Source: an uncultured Paracoccaceae bacterium (GTDB lineage: Bacteria; Pseudomonadota; Alphaproteobacteria; Rhodobacterales; Rhodobacteraceae). Taken from it: a stretch of 64,000 nucleotides of DNA. Location of the stretch: assembly GCA_947501355.1 (NCBI GenBank), contig CANMVA010000002.1, positions 186,001 to 250,000 of the forward strand. Reading direction: 5' to 3'. Made by a program: the position numbers and the translations under genes. The notes beneath the pieces were generated by a model. That model worked only from the letters and a program-made list of their open reading frames with translations, searched no databases and was not told where the DNA came from. Below, one piece after another: positions 53,931 to 63,885 of this stretch. How positions within the stretch are numbered: the first letter of the stretch is position 1; every line of letters begins with the position of its first letter.

Positions 53931-54357
53931 GAGCCAAATCAATATGGGCACCAAACGGGCGCGTAAGATCACCGACAGTTTTGCGCGGCAGGCGATGATG
54001 CAGGGCTTTGGTGCCGAGGTCACAGAGATCTCGGAGGGCCGTGTCACGTTAAGCGCCCCCATTCAGCCCCACGCGCTGCAACAGCATGGGTTCGTGCATG
54101 CGGGGCTGACCTTTGCGTTGGGCGACAGCGCGGCGGGCTATGCCGCGCTGAGCATTATGCCGGAAGAGGCCGAGGTGATGACTGCCGAGATGAAGATCAA
54201 CCTGCTAGCCCCGGCGGGTGGCGCGCGGTTGATTGCCCGTGGGCGCGTGATCAAACCGGGACGGCGGCTATTCGTGACCGCCGCCGATGTCTATGCGGTG
54301 GACGGCGAGACGGAGACCCATGTCGCGATGCTGCAAGGCACGATGGTGCCCGTTTAA
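53929..54357 (+). CDS. PaaI family hotdog thioesterase
   Basis: A 142-residue hotdog-fold protein. QHGFVHAGLTFALGDSAAGYAAL is the PaaI signature with the catalytic Asp, and VMTAEMKINLLAPAGG follows. It should hydrolyse an acyl-CoA thioester. GGGGGG lies just before the ATG at 53929. Its stop shares TTAA with the stop of the convergent MOSC gene (54354-54357). It is divergent from the LytTR regulator, with start codons that overlap by two bases. Confidence 0.9.
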   Translation: MSQINMGTKRARKITDSFARQAMMQGFGAEVTEISEGRVTLSAPIQPHALQQHGFVHAGLTFALGDSAAGYAALSIMPEEAEVMTAEMKINLLAPAGGARLIARGRVIKPGRRLFVTAADVYAVDGETETHVAMLQGTMVPV

Positions 54358-54953
54358 CCTTTGCGCGCGGCCTCAAGATGCGGCCATACGGGTTGATCCG
54401 GGACATGCAGGGTAAGCATATCTCCCAGCTTCAAAGACCCTTCGCGCTCAACCCAGGCGGTCACGCCGCGCTTGCCTTTGGCCGCTGCTTTGAAGGCCTT
54501 GCCATGCCCCGGCGCGTCTTCGTCGATGACCTTGGCGGGCAGATGGCAGGGGCGGTTTTCCATATCCACAACCAGCGTCGTGCCTGCCTCTGACTGCAGG
54601 CGGGAGGACGGCGGCACATGGGTAAAATCCGGCAAGCCTTCGATCACCATAGACGCGCCGACCCAGGTGGGATCGAAATGATCCACGCCCATTTGTGCGG
54701 TCACCTCGGCCATTTCCTCGGCCGAGACGATGGCGAACTGGCGCACATTGCGAATCGTCGTGCCGCGCGGATGCTGCGAGATCACGCGACTGCAGGACGG
54801 GCGCGTCTCACCGCCGTGATCTTCCCCGTCGACCCCTGCAAAGCTGGCGAAGACCTCCTCCAGCGGCTCTGAACGGAGGGAGGCCTCACGGTTCGGCACG
54901 CGGCCCAGAAAGGTGATCTTTGCGGTGAAGGATGTGGGGATCAAAGCGGGCAT
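54354..54953 (-). CDS. MOSC domain protein
   Basis: A 199-residue MOSC-domain protein of the type found in molybdenum-cofactor sulfurase C-termini and YiiM-like proteins. VGASMVIEGLPDFTHVPPSSRLQ is the domain core, MENRPCHLPAKVI holds the candidate sulfur-carrying Cys, and KRGVTAWVEREGSLKLGDML is the C-terminal block. Members bind sulfur or molybdenum cofactor and take part in metal-sulfur transfer or N-hydroxylated compound reduction. GGAG lies upstream of the ATG at 54953; codons further upstream cross a repeated motif and are not family-like. Confidence 0.85.
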   Translation of the reverse strand: MPALIPTSFTAKITFLGRVPNREASLRSEPLEEVFASFAGVDGEDHGGETRPSCSRVISQHPRGTTIRNVRQFAIVSAEEMAEVTAQMGVDHFDPTWVGASMVIEGLPDFTHVPPSSRLQSEAGTTLVVDMENRPCHLPAKVIDEDAPGHGKAFKAAAKGKRGVTAWVEREGSLKLGDMLTLHVPDQPVWPHLEAARKG

Positions 54954-55042
54954 TGGGGTCTCCGGATCAGCTGCGCGAAACCTGCCGTGCAAGCGCCCCA
55001 ACCGCAATCCAAACCTTGCGCATTTGCCTAAAATTGTCGGCG

Positions 55043-55078
55043 CCCTTTCATTTTGGTCCAAATATCCTCGCCGAAGGC
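55043..55078 (-). repeat. Short post-gene motif, copy 6
   Basis: On the minus strand GCCTTCGGCGAGGATATTTG is followed by a short gap and AAAATGAAAG. It matches the copy at 22226-22260, including the GCCTYCGGCG lead-in, and lies about 70 bases after the ftsH stop. Confidence 0.45.
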
Positions 55079-55145
55079 ATGCCCCCATATGCAAAGCGCC
55101 CCGTCCTTTTCAGAACGGGGCGCTGCAGGATGTCTCAAGACCGGA

Positions 55146-57065
55146 TCAGGCGGTGGGTTCCGGCTCAAGATCGCCTTCCGGCGGACGCTGCTTTTTCGGC
55201 TTCGTCTTCGGAATGGCCGTGATAGAGGGCGCATTGCCCGTGTCGGAGCCATCATCGTCGTCGCCCACATGAGGCGGTTCGCCCGCGATGACGCGCTTGA
55301 TCTCGTCGCCGGTCAGGGTCTCATATTCCAGAAGACCATTGGCCAGACGCTCGAACTCCTCGTAGTTTTCTTCGAGGATGGATTTCGCCTTCACATACGC
55401 CTCGTCGATCATGCGCTTGACCTCGTCCTCGATCAGCTCTTTCGTCGCCGCCGAGATCGAGAAGCCACCGGCCCCGTTGCCCATGTAACCTTCATGGGCC
55501 TGCTGGTAGTCGATATTGCCGACCTTGTCCGACATGCCCCAGCGCAGCACCATCGCGCGCGCCAGACCGGAGGCCTGCTGGATATCGCCAGACGGACCGT
55601 TGGACACCTCATCCTCACCGTATTTGAGGATTTCGGCGGCTTTACCGGCCATCGTCATAGCAAGCTTTTGCTCGCATTCCGACTTGTGCCAGTTCAGACG
55701 GTCGATCTCAGGCAGAGACACAACCATACCCAGCGCGCCACCGCGCGGGATGATCGTGGCTTTGTAGACCGGGTCGCATTTGGGCAGCTTCAGGCCAACG
55801 ATCGCGTGACCCGCTTCGTGCCAGGCGGTCTTTTCCTTTTGCTCCGGCGTCAGGACCATTGAGCGACGCTCCGCCCCCATCATGACCTTGTCCTTGGCGT
55901 TCTCGAAATCTTCCATCGCCACGAAGCGACGGCCGACACGGGCAGCCATCAGGGCCGCCTCATTCACGAGGTTCGCCAGATCAGCACCGGAGAAACCGGG
56001 CGTGCCGCGGGCAATCAGGCGCAGGTCCACATCAGGGCCAAGCGGGGTCTTGCGGGCGTGCACACCCAGGATTTTCTCGCGGCCTTTGATGTCTGGATTG
56101 CCGACGGTAACCTGACGGTCAAAACGACCCGGACGCAGCAATGCAGGGTCCAGAACGTCTTTGCGGTTGGTCGCGGCCAGGATAATGACGCCTTCATTGG
56201 CCTCAAAACCGTCCATCTCGACCAGCAGCTGGTTCAGGGTCTGCTCACGTTCATCATTGCCGCCGCCGTAACCGGCACCCCGGTGGCGACCCACGGCGTC
56301 GATCTCGTCAATGAACACGATACACGGCGCGTTTTTCTTGGCTTGTTCAAACATGTCGCGGACGCGAGACGCGCCAACACCCACGAACATCTCCACAAAA
56401 TCGGAACCGGAAATCGTAAAGAAGGGAACACCCGCCTCACCGGCTACGGCACGGGCGAGCAGCGTTTTACCGGTGCCCGGAGGGCCCACCAACAGCGCGC
56501 CTTTGGGAATCTTGCCGCCAAGGCGTGAAAACTTCTGCGGGTTGCGAAGGAATTCCACGATCTCGTCCAGCTCTTCCTTGGCCTCGTCGATGCCTGCGAC
56601 ATCGTCAAAGGTCACGCGGCCATGCTTTTCGGTCAGCATCTTGGCTTTGGATTTGCCAAAGCCCATCGCGCCGCCTTTGCCGCCGCCTTGCATGCGGTTC
56701 ATGAAGTAAATCCAGACACCGATCAGCAGCAGGAACGGCAGCAGCGACAGGACGAACGTCTGGAACCCAGACTGTTCCTGTGCCTGCGCCTGCACCGGGA
56801 TGTCGGCATCGATCAGCATTTGCGTGATCTCGGCATCTGTCGGCTTGATCGTCACATAATCATTGCCGTCATTGCCGCGAAAGCGGACCTGTTCCCCGTC
56901 CAGCGTGACCTGTGCCACGTTGCCGCCATCGACGGCGGCGACGAACTCGGAATAGCTGATCGAACGGCTTTGCAGGTTGTTCTGCCCGCCGTTGAACAGG
57001 TTGAAGAGCGCAAGGATGACCAAAAACAGGACCACCCAGAAGGCGATGTTTCTCGCGTTGCCCAA
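55146..57065 (-). CDS. ftsH: ATP-dependent zinc metalloprotease FtsH
   Basis: A 639-residue membrane AAA protease that degrades misfolded membrane proteins and regulators. Two N-terminal helices (about 7-24 and 102-122) flank a periplasmic domain. Walker A is GPPGTGKT (194-201), Walker B is [12 protein letters not shown], and the zinc site is HEAGH (416-420). The C-terminal tail is acidic and charged. The start is a TTG at 57065 with AAGGAGAA five bases upstream, giving the family-typical [12 protein letters not shown]; an in-frame ATG 20 codons earlier lacks a ribosome site. It follows tilS in the same direction. Confidence 0.96.
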   Translation of the reverse strand: MGNARNIAFWVVLFLVILALFNLFNGGQNNLQSRSISYSEFVAAVDGGNVAQVTLDGEQVRFRGNDGNDYVTIKPTDAEITQMLIDADIPVQAQAQEQSGFQTFVLSLLPFLLLIGVWIYFMNRMQGGGKGGAMGFGKSKAKMLTEKHGRVTFDDVAGIDEAKEELDEIVEFLRNPQKFSRLGGKIPKGALLVGPPGTGKTLLARAVAGEAGVPFFTISGSDFVEMFVGVGASRVRDMFEQAKKNAPCIVFIDEIDAVGRHRGAGYGGGNDEREQTLNQLLVEMDGFEANEGVIILAATNRKDVLDPALLRPGRFDRQVTVGNPDIKGREKILGVHARKTPLGPDVDLRLIARGTPGFSGADLANLVNEAALMAARVGRRFVAMEDFENAKDKVMMGAERRSMVLTPEQKEKTAWHEAGHAIVGLKLPKCDPVYKATIIPRGGALGMVVSLPEIDRLNWHKSECEQKLAMTMAGKAAEILKYGEDEVSNGPSGDIQQASGLARAMVLRWGMSDKVGNIDYQQAHEGYMGNGAGGFSISAATKELIEDEVKRMIDEAYVKAKSILEENYEEFERLANGLLEYETLTGDEIKRVIAGEPPHVGDDDDGSDTGNAPSITAIPKTKPKKQRPPEGDLEPEPTA

Positions 57066-57168
57066 GGAAATTCTCCTTAAAAATCTGTCGGCAGGGTGAA
57101 GACCAGGACGGAATCCACCAACCACCCATCTAAGATAGAGATCAGGCGGGTTACTTCAATGCGATAAA

Positions 57169-58401
57169 TCAAGTGTCCGGCAGGTATGCGGCGAAATCCG
57201 CGCGATTCCCGACTAATTCGGCGCGCCATGCCGGGTTGAAATGGGCTAAGGGGGCGGCGATCAGCGTCTCGCCGTGCCAAATCGCAGGGCTGGCGGCAAG
57301 GCTGGCGCGGGGCAAACCGCTGGCGCGCCAAGTGTCGAGCTGGGACAGACCGGCCTCACCAAGGGCGCGCACCCGCTGGCCGGGCTGCATCGGGCCGATC
57401 AGCGTCCAGCGTTCATCAAAGAGGGCGTCGGGGCCGCATTCGGTGCCTTGAAGGGCGGCAGCTTCGCGGGTCAGACGCAGGGTTTTGGTGTCTGACACCA
57501 AGAGCGCGCCGTGCAGCGTCCCGGCGCCGTCTTGCATGAGGGCCGACAGGGCGGCGTAGCGCGGCGGGTAGGTCTGGCCGCTGATAAAGCAGAGCGCGTC
57601 GGCCATCAGACGGCTTTGCAACTCCGGCGCGGCGGCCTCGAAGCCCGCGCGGTCGATCAGCAGATCGCCAGCCTGTTGCTGGACGATCCGGGCGGCAAGC
57701 GCTTTCACTTGCTGGCGCAAGGCGGTGCGGGCGCGGCTCATATGGGCGGCGGTTTGCACCAATCGTGCGCGGTCCAGCCCGATCTTGGCCAGCTCCGGCA
57801 TCATTTTACGTAGGCGGATGCGCTCAAAGCTGTCGTCCTCATTCGTCGGGTCTTCAGACCAGACGGTGCCGCGCGCCAAGAGAAACGCACGCAAATCCTC
57901 ACGAGCAATGTCCAGCAGCGGGCGCACCCAGCGCACCCCATCCCGCACATGCACGGGCTGCATCGCAGCCAGCCCATCGACGCCGGAGCCACGAGCGAGG
58001 CGCATCAGGACGGTTTCGGCCTGATCATCGCCGGTATGGCCCAGAAGGATGGTCTGAGCGCCCGTCTGCGCGGCCCATTCCGCCATCAGGCGGTGGCGTG
58101 CCGCGCGCGCCTCTGCCTGAAGGTTGCCGCGCTGATCCCAGTCGGACCACGTAAAAATGCGGTGGGCGCAGCCCAGCAGCGCGCATAGATCAGCCACTTT
58201 CGCGAGCTCGCGCTTGGCCTCTTCGCGCAGCCCGTGATCGACGCTGAGGGCCGTGACACGGTCAGCCCTGAAATGCCCACAGGCGAGCACAAGAAGGGCG
58301 GTGGAATCCCCGCCCCCCGAAACTGCCACGCCGATTGTGTCAGAAAACCCGGTCCCTAGGGCCTGCGTGCAGGCGGCTGCAAACGACGCCTCCAGCGTCA
58401 C
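57169..58401 (-). CDS. tilS: tRNA(Ile)-lysidine synthase
   Basis: A 410-residue enzyme that attaches lysine to C34 of the tRNA-Ile with CAU anticodon, changing it to read AUA. The PP-loop is SGGGDS (28-33). LLGHTGDDQAETVLMRLARGSGVDGLAAM is the conserved ATP-binding block, and SEDPTNEDDSFERIRLR is the tRNA-binding region. I start at a GTG that overlaps the cpoB stop (GTGA); an ATG 30 codons upstream is read inside cpoB and gives no family-like sequence. It precedes ftsH, a widespread pairing. Confidence 0.93.
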   Translation of the reverse strand: MTLEASFAAACTQALGTGFSDTIGVAVSGGGDSTALLVLACGHFRADRVTALSVDHGLREEAKRELAKVADLCALLGCAHRIFTWSDWDQRGNLQAEARAARHRLMAEWAAQTGAQTILLGHTGDDQAETVLMRLARGSGVDGLAAMQPVHVRDGVRWVRPLLDIAREDLRAFLLARGTVWSEDPTNEDDSFERIRLRKMMPELAKIGLDRARLVQTAAHMSRARTALRQQVKALAARIVQQQAGDLLIDRAGFEAAAPELQSRLMADALCFISGQTYPPRYAALSALMQDGAGTLHGALLVSDTKTLRLTREAAALQGTECGPDALFDERWTLIGPMQPGQRVRALGEAGLSQLDTWRASGLPRASLAASPAIWHGETLIAAPLAHFNPAWRAELVGNRADFAAYLPDT

Positions 58402-59222
58402 GAGCAGCCGTAAGCGCTTTGGGCGGCTTGTGCATCCGCAACGGATGCTGATGCGGGAAAGCGCGTCGAGACTTCGCCCAGCGTTACGCACGCCTCGTTC
58501 GTCTGGCCCAGCGCGCCTAGCGATGCGCCCAGCTTATACAAAGCGCGCGGGGCGTCCGCACCATCGGGATCGCCGGAAAATGCGTTGAGATAGGCGCGGG
58601 CGGCCGAGGTCATGTCGCCTAGACCTTCGAGCGCTTCGCCGCGCATCAGGTCGACTTTGACGGCTACTGGGCTGCCCGGATAGGTCTGATTAAAGGTCGC
58701 CAACTGGTCTGCGGCGGCTTGAAAGTCACCGGATGCGAGCGCCTCCGACGCCCGCTGGAAATCCTCCGCTTCGCCGACAGCCAATTGCGACACATCTGTT
58801 TGCGGCGCGGGCGCTGCGGGGGCCACAGGCGTCTCAGGCGCCGCGCCGCCACCAAGGGTGGAGCCTTCGCCGAGGGTGGTAATATCGCACTCCGCTTCAA
58901 GCTCGCACAGCCGGAACTCCAGATCGCCGATCCGGTTGGTTCCGTCGCTGACAACCTGGTTTACGCGGAACTCAAGCTGTTCGGTTTTGGCCGTCAGGCG
59001 CTGCAACTCCATCTCGATGGCATCGACCCGTTCCAGAACGGATCCCCCCGCCCCGGTGCCACTGGGCGCGCTTGTGGTCGACAGCTCGCGCTTGAGGCGC
59101 TGGATATCGACGAAAAGCACCGACAGTTCCTGCCGGATATCGGCCAATGTCTGGTCGTCCTGCGCCATTGCAGGCAGTGCCAGAGCGAGGCTCAGAACGA
59201 GCGCAAGGGGTCGAAGCATCAC
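58398..59222 (-). CDS. cpoB: Tol-Pal system protein CpoB/YbgF
   Basis: A 274-residue periplasmic protein. The signal peptide MMLRPLALVLSLALALPAMA is followed by a coiled-coil segment (about 25-105) that usually trimerises. A Pro/Ala-rich linker leads to a C-terminal TPR-like domain (FQRASEALASGDFQAAADQLATF onward). CpoB couples Tol function to septal peptidoglycan synthesis. It is the last tol gene and overlaps tilS by four bases. Confidence 0.93.
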   Translation of the reverse strand: MMLRPLALVLSLALALPAMAQDDQTLADIRQELSVLFVDIQRLKRELSTTSAPSGTGAGGSVLERVDAIEMELQRLTAKTEQLEFRVNQVVSDGTNRIGDLEFRLCELEAECDITTLGEGSTLGGGAAPETPVAPAAPAPQTDVSQLAVGEAEDFQRASEALASGDFQAAADQLATFNQTYPGSPVAVKVDLMRGEALEGLGDMTSAARAYLNAFSGDPDGADAPRALYKLGASLGALGQTNEACVTLGEVSTRFPASASVADAQAAQSAYGCS

Positions 59223-59231
59223 GTCAGGTCC

Positions 59232-59747
59232 TTAGCTTGTGCCGCCGCCAGCCGCGATCACCGTGACCGCGCGGCGGTTCTTGGCGTAGCAGCTTTCGTC
59301 AGAGCAAATTTCAAGCGGGCGTTCCTTGCCGAAGGTCAGCGTTTGCAGACGGGTCGCCGCAACGCCTTGGGTGACAAGGTATTCCTTGACTGCATTGGCG
59401 CGGCGCGCCCCCAGCGCGAGGTTATATTCGCGCGTGCCCTGTTCGTCCGCATGACCTTCGATCACGGCGGTGAATTCGGGGTTATTGGCAAGCCACGCCG
59501 CTTGGCCAGCCAGCACGGTTTGTGCTTGCGGGGTCAGCGAGGATTGATCGACCAGAAATAGCACCCGGTCGCCGATGGTCTGGTTGAAATAGGCGGGCGA
59601 GTTGGGGTCTTGCGCCGATCCCACGTCAAAGCCCGCTCCTGCGCCATCCGCGCCAAACCCGCCGTCATTGTCAAAGCGGCCTGCATTCGTACATGCGCCC
59701 AGAGCGAAAGCCGCCCCGACCAACACTGCGATTTTCAAACTGTTCAT
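59232..59747 (-). CDS. pal: Peptidoglycan-associated lipoprotein Pal
   Basis: A 171-residue outer-membrane lipoprotein. The lipobox is LGAC (Cys19), and the OmpA-like peptidoglycan-binding domain (about 60-165) carries FTAVIEGHADEQGTREYNLALGARRA. A Gly/Asp-rich linker follows the lipid anchor. Pal binds the cell wall and TolB to pull in the outer membrane during division. It lies between tolB and cpoB. Confidence 0.96.
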   Translation of the reverse strand: MNSLKIAVLVGAAFALGACTNAGRFDNDGGFGADGAGAGFDVGSAQDPNSPAYFNQTIGDRVLFLVDQSSLTPQAQTVLAGQAAWLANNPEFTAVIEGHADEQGTREYNLALGARRANAVKEYLVTQGVAATRLQTLTFGKERPLEICSDESCYAKNRRAVTVIAAGGGTS

Positions 59748-59813
59748 GGTGCTATCCTGTATTTTTCTATGCTCGTTTCAGGTCAGTCTATCAGCTTTGC
59801 CCGCCCAAGGGAA

Positions 59814-61139
59814 TCAGCGTTGCAGGGGCGACCACGAGGGGTCGGATGCGCCGCCTTCGGTGCGAATGGGTTTCAGGTTGCGGCCCGAAATATCCACCGA
59901 GTAAAGCGAGGGCGCGCCTTGAGCGCCTTGGGTTTCACGGGTGAACATGATCACGCGACCATTGGGCGACCAGGTGGGGCCTTCATCAAGGAAGGACGCG
60001 GTCAGCAAGCGCTCTTCTGAGCCATCGAGCCGCATCACGCCGATATGAAAGCGCCCGCGGTTTTGCTTGGTAAACGCCACCAGATCGCCGCGCGGCGACC
60101 AGACGGGCGTGCCGTAGCGCCCTGCCCCGAAGCTGATGCGCGTGGCCTCGCCGCCGCTGGCGGGCATCACGTAGAGCTGTTGGTTGCCGCTGCGGTCGCT
60201 TTCAAAGACGATGCGGGAGCCGTCGGGCGAGAAGCTGGGTGCTGTCTCAATCGACGGCGCGGAGGTCAGCCGCGTCAGATCGCCGGAGCCCAGATTGACG
60301 GTGTAGAGGTCCGTGTTGCCGCCGGTGGTCAGCGAGAAGACCGCCGATTGGCCATCCGGCGCAAAGCGGGGCGCAAAGCTCATGGTGCCATCGGGCAGAT
60401 CAATCGCGCGGCGGCCCACGTTGTTGACGTCCAGAACGTAGATGCGCGGAAAGCCCGTCTCGTAGCTGGTGTAGAGCACGCGGTTGCCATCGGGCGAAAA
60501 GCGCGGGGCCAGCACAATCGCGCTGCTGTCGGTCAGATACTGCACATTCGCGCCGTCATAATCCATGATCGCAAGACGCTTGCGGCGATCGTTCTTGGGG
60601 CCGGTTTCCGACACGAAGACCACGCGGCTGTCGAAGTATTTGCCTTCGCCGGTGATGCGGGAATAGACCTCATCGGCCACTTTATGGGCCATGCGGCGCC
60701 AGCCATCGGCGGTCCCTGCAAATTGTAGCCCTGTGCCAAGTTCCGCGCCGGAAAACACGTCATAAACGCGGAATTTCACGTTGATGTTGCCCTGCCCGTC
60801 GGCGTTCACAGCCCCGGTGATCAGCGCTTGCGCGTTGATCGCCTTCCAGTCGGCATATTGCACTGGCGAGGCGAAGTTGCTGACCGTCGAGATAAACGCA
60901 TCGGGGGAGATTTCGCGGAACAACCCGGTGCCTGTCAGATCGGCGGCCACAACCCGGCTGATATCGCTGGCCAGTTGCCCGGCAGCGGCACTTTCAGCCT
61001 GAAAGGCCGGGATCGCGAAGGGCATCGGCTCGATCACGCCATCGGTGATGCGCAGCCTGAGCGGGCCGTCCTGCGCCAACGCGACGGAGCCGATTGCGAG
61101 GCTGAACACCATCGCCAGAAAGATCAGAATTGCCCGCAT
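59814..61139 (-). CDS. tolB: Tol-Pal system beta-propeller protein TolB
   Basis: A 441-residue periplasmic protein. The signal peptide ends near AQDGP. An N-terminal domain (about 25-165) is followed by a six-bladed propeller with repeated [41 protein letters not shown] and [13 protein letters not shown] elements. TolB shuttles between Pal and TolA. The start overlaps the tolA stop by one base. Confidence 0.96.
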   Translation of the reverse strand: MRAILIFLAMVFSLAIGSVALAQDGPLRLRITDGVIEPMPFAIPAFQAESAAAGQLASDISRVVAADLTGTGLFREISPDAFISTVSNFASPVQYADWKAINAQALITGAVNADGQGNINVKFRVYDVFSGAELGTGLQFAGTADGWRRMAHKVADEVYSRITGEGKYFDSRVVFVSETGPKNDRRKRLAIMDYDGANVQYLTDSSAIVLAPRFSPDGNRVLYTSYETGFPRIYVLDVNNVGRRAIDLPDGTMSFAPRFAPDGQSAVFSLTTGGNTDLYTVNLGSGDLTRLTSAPSIETAPSFSPDGSRIVFESDRSGNQQLYVMPASGGEATRISFGAGRYGTPVWSPRGDLVAFTKQNRGRFHIGVMRLDGSEERLLTASFLDEGPTWSPNGRVIMFTRETQGAQGAPSLYSVDISGRNLKPIRTEGGASDPSWSPLQR

Positions 61140-62230
61140 TACCTCAACCTCATTCCACTTGGATCGAATGTCATCTCAATTTCGCGCCATTGGCCGTATT
61201 TTTCACGGGGAAGATTGTAGCCCCGTGCACCGCAGCGGATTATTGCTCGCCGTGCGGCTTCAAAAGCCTGCCGCGCGCCCGCTTCCGACCCGCCCTCGAA
61301 GGACAGCATCCGGATGGAGCTGGTCACGGGCGTTGCGTTCTCGGCCATCTCGACGGCCACGACGACAGTGGTGCCCAGTGCGTCTGTCGACAGCGAGCCC
61401 ACGTTCCAGCAGCTGGAGACGGCGACGCGCATCGCGTCCTTTTCGCCCCGCGTGAGGGGCGGACCGCTGGGCACGTTGGATGTGCTCTGCTGATTGGCGA
61501 CCGCTTGAGCGACCGCATCTGCGATGGCGTCGTTTGTGGGGGCCTCCGGCGCCTCTTCCGCCGTCTCAACAGGCGCAGGCCGTGAGGGGCGCGTCTGGGG
61601 GCGCATGGATTGCGTGGGCGCGCTGGCGGGCGTCTCGGCCTCTGTCACGATCTCGGTCGCGGCGGCTTCGGGCGCGGTTGCGGGGGCCTCTTCAGCCTGT
61701 TCGGTCCCTTCGTCACTTTCCGTGACGGCCTCTTGAACGGTGTCGGCCACCTGCGCGTCGGGTGCAGGGGGTGCGACAGGCTCAGGCGCCACGCGGTCGG
61801 CTTGCTGCTCCTGTGCCTCTTCCGCCTCGGGCAGCGCGGTCGTGACTGGCTCGACTGGCGCGGGCGGAGTTTGCTCGGCGGGGGCGTCCGGCTCCACCTC
61901 GGCGACAGGCGGCGTCAACGCGCTGACATCGGGCGGAGTTTCCGGCGTCGGGGCCTCCTGCGGTGGGGGCGGCGGCGTTTCCTCAACGGGGCTCAAAGCC
62001 GCGACATCAGGGGCCTCTTCGGCCTGCGGGGTCTCGGACTGATCGGGGGTCAGCGCGACTGCATCGGGGCTGCTTTCCGCAATCAGCGCGGCGAACTCAT
62101 CGCCTGAGATGATCGACACGTTGCTGGTCGTCTCAAACGGCAACGGCTCGGTCGAGAGAACCCCACCGAACAGCAAAAAGCCGATCAAAGCCGCGTGGCC
62201 CGCGCCTGATATGGTGTAACCGAGATGCAC
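61139..62230 (-). CDS. tolA: TolA-like energy transducer with acidic Pro-rich linker
   Basis: A 363-residue protein with an N-terminal membrane anchor ([22 protein letters not shown]), a linker of about 200 residues rich in Glu, Pro, Ala and Thr, and a C-terminal TolA domain (about 260-363, [14 protein letters not shown] ... [13 protein letters not shown]). Classical TolA linkers are long Ala/Lys-rich helices; here the linker is acidic and Pro-rich and includes three degenerate PDVxALTP-like units. It should link TolQR to TolB-Pal. It overlaps tolB by one base. Confidence 0.88.
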   Translation of the reverse strand: MHLGYTISGAGHAALIGFLLFGGVLSTEPLPFETTSNVSIISGDEFAALIAESSPDAVALTPDQSETPQAEEAPDVAALSPVEETPPPPPQEAPTPETPPDVSALTPPVAEVEPDAPAEQTPPAPVEPVTTALPEAEEAQEQQADRVAPEPVAPPAPDAQVADTVQEAVTESDEGTEQAEEAPATAPEAAATEIVTEAETPASAPTQSMRPQTRPSRPAPVETAEEAPEAPTNDAIADAVAQAVANQQSTSNVPSGPPLTRGEKDAMRVAVSSCWNVGSLSTDALGTTVVVAVEMAENATPVTSSIRMLSFEGGSEAGARQAFEAARRAIIRCGARGYNLPREKYGQWREIEMTFDPSGMRLR

Positions 62231-62237
62231 GCTGGCC

Positions 62238-62708
62238 TCAGTTCCCGCCCAGCGTCGGGCCGCCCGTGTCCGTCACCAGACCGATATTGCTGAACCCACC
62301 TGCGTTCAAAGCGCCCATCACCTGCACGACGCGGGCATAGGGAATGGCCCCATCGGCCCGCAGGAAAATCTTGTCATCCACCCGCTCGGCCGCGATGGCG
62401 CGCAGGCGGGGGATCAGATCATCGTCCGAGATTTCGGTCGTCATCAGTTGCAAGCTGCCCTCGGCCGTGAGCGTGATCGTCAGCGGCTCGTCTTCCTCGC
62501 CCGCTTCCAACGCATTGGCGGCTGTTTTCGGCAGTTCGACAGGCACGCCCACCGTCATCAAGGGGGCTGCGACCATGAAGATGATCAGCAGCACCATCAT
62601 CACGTCCACGAAAGGCGTGACGTTGATCTCCGCCATCGGCTGTGCGCGGCGTTTGCGGCGTCTGCGTCCGCCGCCGCTCCCGTCGCTTTGCATGACCCCG
62701 CCACCCAT
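62238..62708 (-). CDS. tolR: Tol-Pal system protein TolR
   Basis: A 156-residue ExbD/TolR protein. [27 protein letters not shown] is the single membrane helix with its essential Asp, followed by a periplasmic domain ([24 protein letters not shown]). A basic stretch GRRRRKRR precedes the helix. I start at the ATG at 62708, one base after the tolQ stop; a second ATG five codons later is possible. It works with TolQ as the proton-driven motor. Confidence 0.95.
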   Translation of the reverse strand: MGGGVMQSDGSGGGRRRRKRRAQPMAEINVTPFVDVMMVLLIIFMVAAPLMTVGVPVELPKTAANALEAGEEDEPLTITLTAEGSLQLMTTEISDDDLIPRLRAIAAERVDDKIFLRADGAIPYARVVQVMGALNAGGFSNIGLVTDTGGPTLGGN

Positions 62709-62709
62709 A

Positions 62710-63381
62710 TCAGCTGTCCAACTGACGGCTGAGGATGGTGGCAAATTCATCCGCGAAGGATTCGTAATTGCCGACGATGCGGTCGCTGTCGGCGCTTAGC
62801 TTGTTGTAGAAAATCACCGCCGGGATCGCGGCGAGCAGACCAAGACCGGTCGCCAAAAGCGCCTCGGCAATACCGGGGGCGACGACGGCGAGCGACGTGT
62901 TCTGTTGCTCTGCAATCTCGATAAACGCGTTCATAATCCCCCAAACGGTGCCGAAAAGCCCTACGAATGGGGCGGTCGAGCCGACAGTTGCCAGCACAGC
63001 GAGGTTCTTTTGTAGCCCCTCGGCCTCTTTCGCGATGGCGACGTCCATAGACCGGTCGATCCGGCTTTGGGCCCCTGCGATCAACCCGCCATCGGTGCGG
63101 TGAGAGCGCCGCCATTCCAGCATGCCTGCAGCGAAGATCTTTTCGGACGGCCCGGACGGGCTTGGCCCGATCTTGTCGAATAGCCCGTCCAAAGGCTGGC
63201 CGGACCAAAACGCCTCATCAAAGACCGCCGCTTCTCGCCGCGCGGCCCGGTAGTTGAGGGTTTTCTGAATGATGATCGCCCACGCCCAGAAGGACGCCAG
63301 GATCAGCATAATCATCGTGATTTTAACCGTGATCGTTGCGCGCGCGAATAGCGCCCACATCGAGAAATCGACTGATTCCAT
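62710..63381 (-). CDS. tolQ: Tol-Pal system protein TolQ
   Basis: A 223-residue MotA/TolQ/ExbB membrane protein with three helices (about 15-35, 130-155, 165-185). [21 protein letters not shown] and [27 protein letters not shown] are the family blocks around the proton path. It is the first motor gene of the tol operon, followed by tolR after one base. The 114 bases upstream separate it from ybgC and may hold a promoter. Confidence 0.96.
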   Translation of the reverse strand: MESVDFSMWALFARATITVKITMIMLILASFWAWAIIIQKTLNYRAARREAAVFDEAFWSGQPLDGLFDKIGPSPSGPSEKIFAAGMLEWRRSHRTDGGLIAGAQSRIDRSMDVAIAKEAEGLQKNLAVLATVGSTAPFVGLFGTVWGIMNAFIEIAEQQNTSLAVVAPGIAEALLATGLGLLAAIPAVIFYNKLSADSDRIVGNYESFADEFATILSRQLDS

Positions 63382-63495
63382 AATTGCCTGCTCTCGCCGT
63401 TACGGGTCTCTCTGACCTCTTATGACGTCAGAATTACCGCATTCCTTGGCCAAACGCCAACAAATTGCATCTCACAAGCGCGAGAACCGCCCCTG

Positions 63496-63885
63496 TCAGT
63501 GAACCTGTCGGCGGATATTCGCTGGAAGACGCGCGGGCTGACCCGCCTCGTTGATGGCCACGATGGTGACAAGGGCCGTGAACAGCAACTCGTCCGCGCG
63601 CTTGACATCCTGGCGAAAAACAATGCGCGCGCCAGTCATGGTGTCGGTCGTGGTCTCAACGACCAACGCGTCGTCGAATTTTGCGGGCGACAGATACTCG
63701 GCCTCGACCTTGCGGACGGCAAAGACCACGCCGTCTTCTTCTTTCATCGCGACCTGATCGACGCCCATCTCGCGGACATATTCGCTGCGGGCCCGTTCGA
63801 TGAATTTCAGGTAGTTGGCGTAATAGACGATGCCGGCCAGATCAGTGTCTTCATAATAGACGCGCAGTTCGAACCGGTGGGTCAT
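63496..63885 (-). CDS. ybgC: Tol-Pal associated acyl-CoA thioesterase
   Basis: A 129-residue hotdog thioesterase. YYEDTDLAGIVYYANYLKFIERARSEYVREMG is the YbgC signature with the catalytic Asp. It hydrolyses short or fatty acyl-CoA and is linked to phospholipid metabolism near the Tol system. Its ATG overlaps the stop of the upstream gene (ATGA). Confidence 0.94.
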   Translation of the reverse strand: MTHRFELRVYYEDTDLAGIVYYANYLKFIERARSEYVREMGVDQVAMKEEDGVVFAVRKVEAEYLSPAKFDDALVVETTTDTMTGARIVFRQDVKRADELLFTALVTIVAINEAGQPARLPANIRRQVH

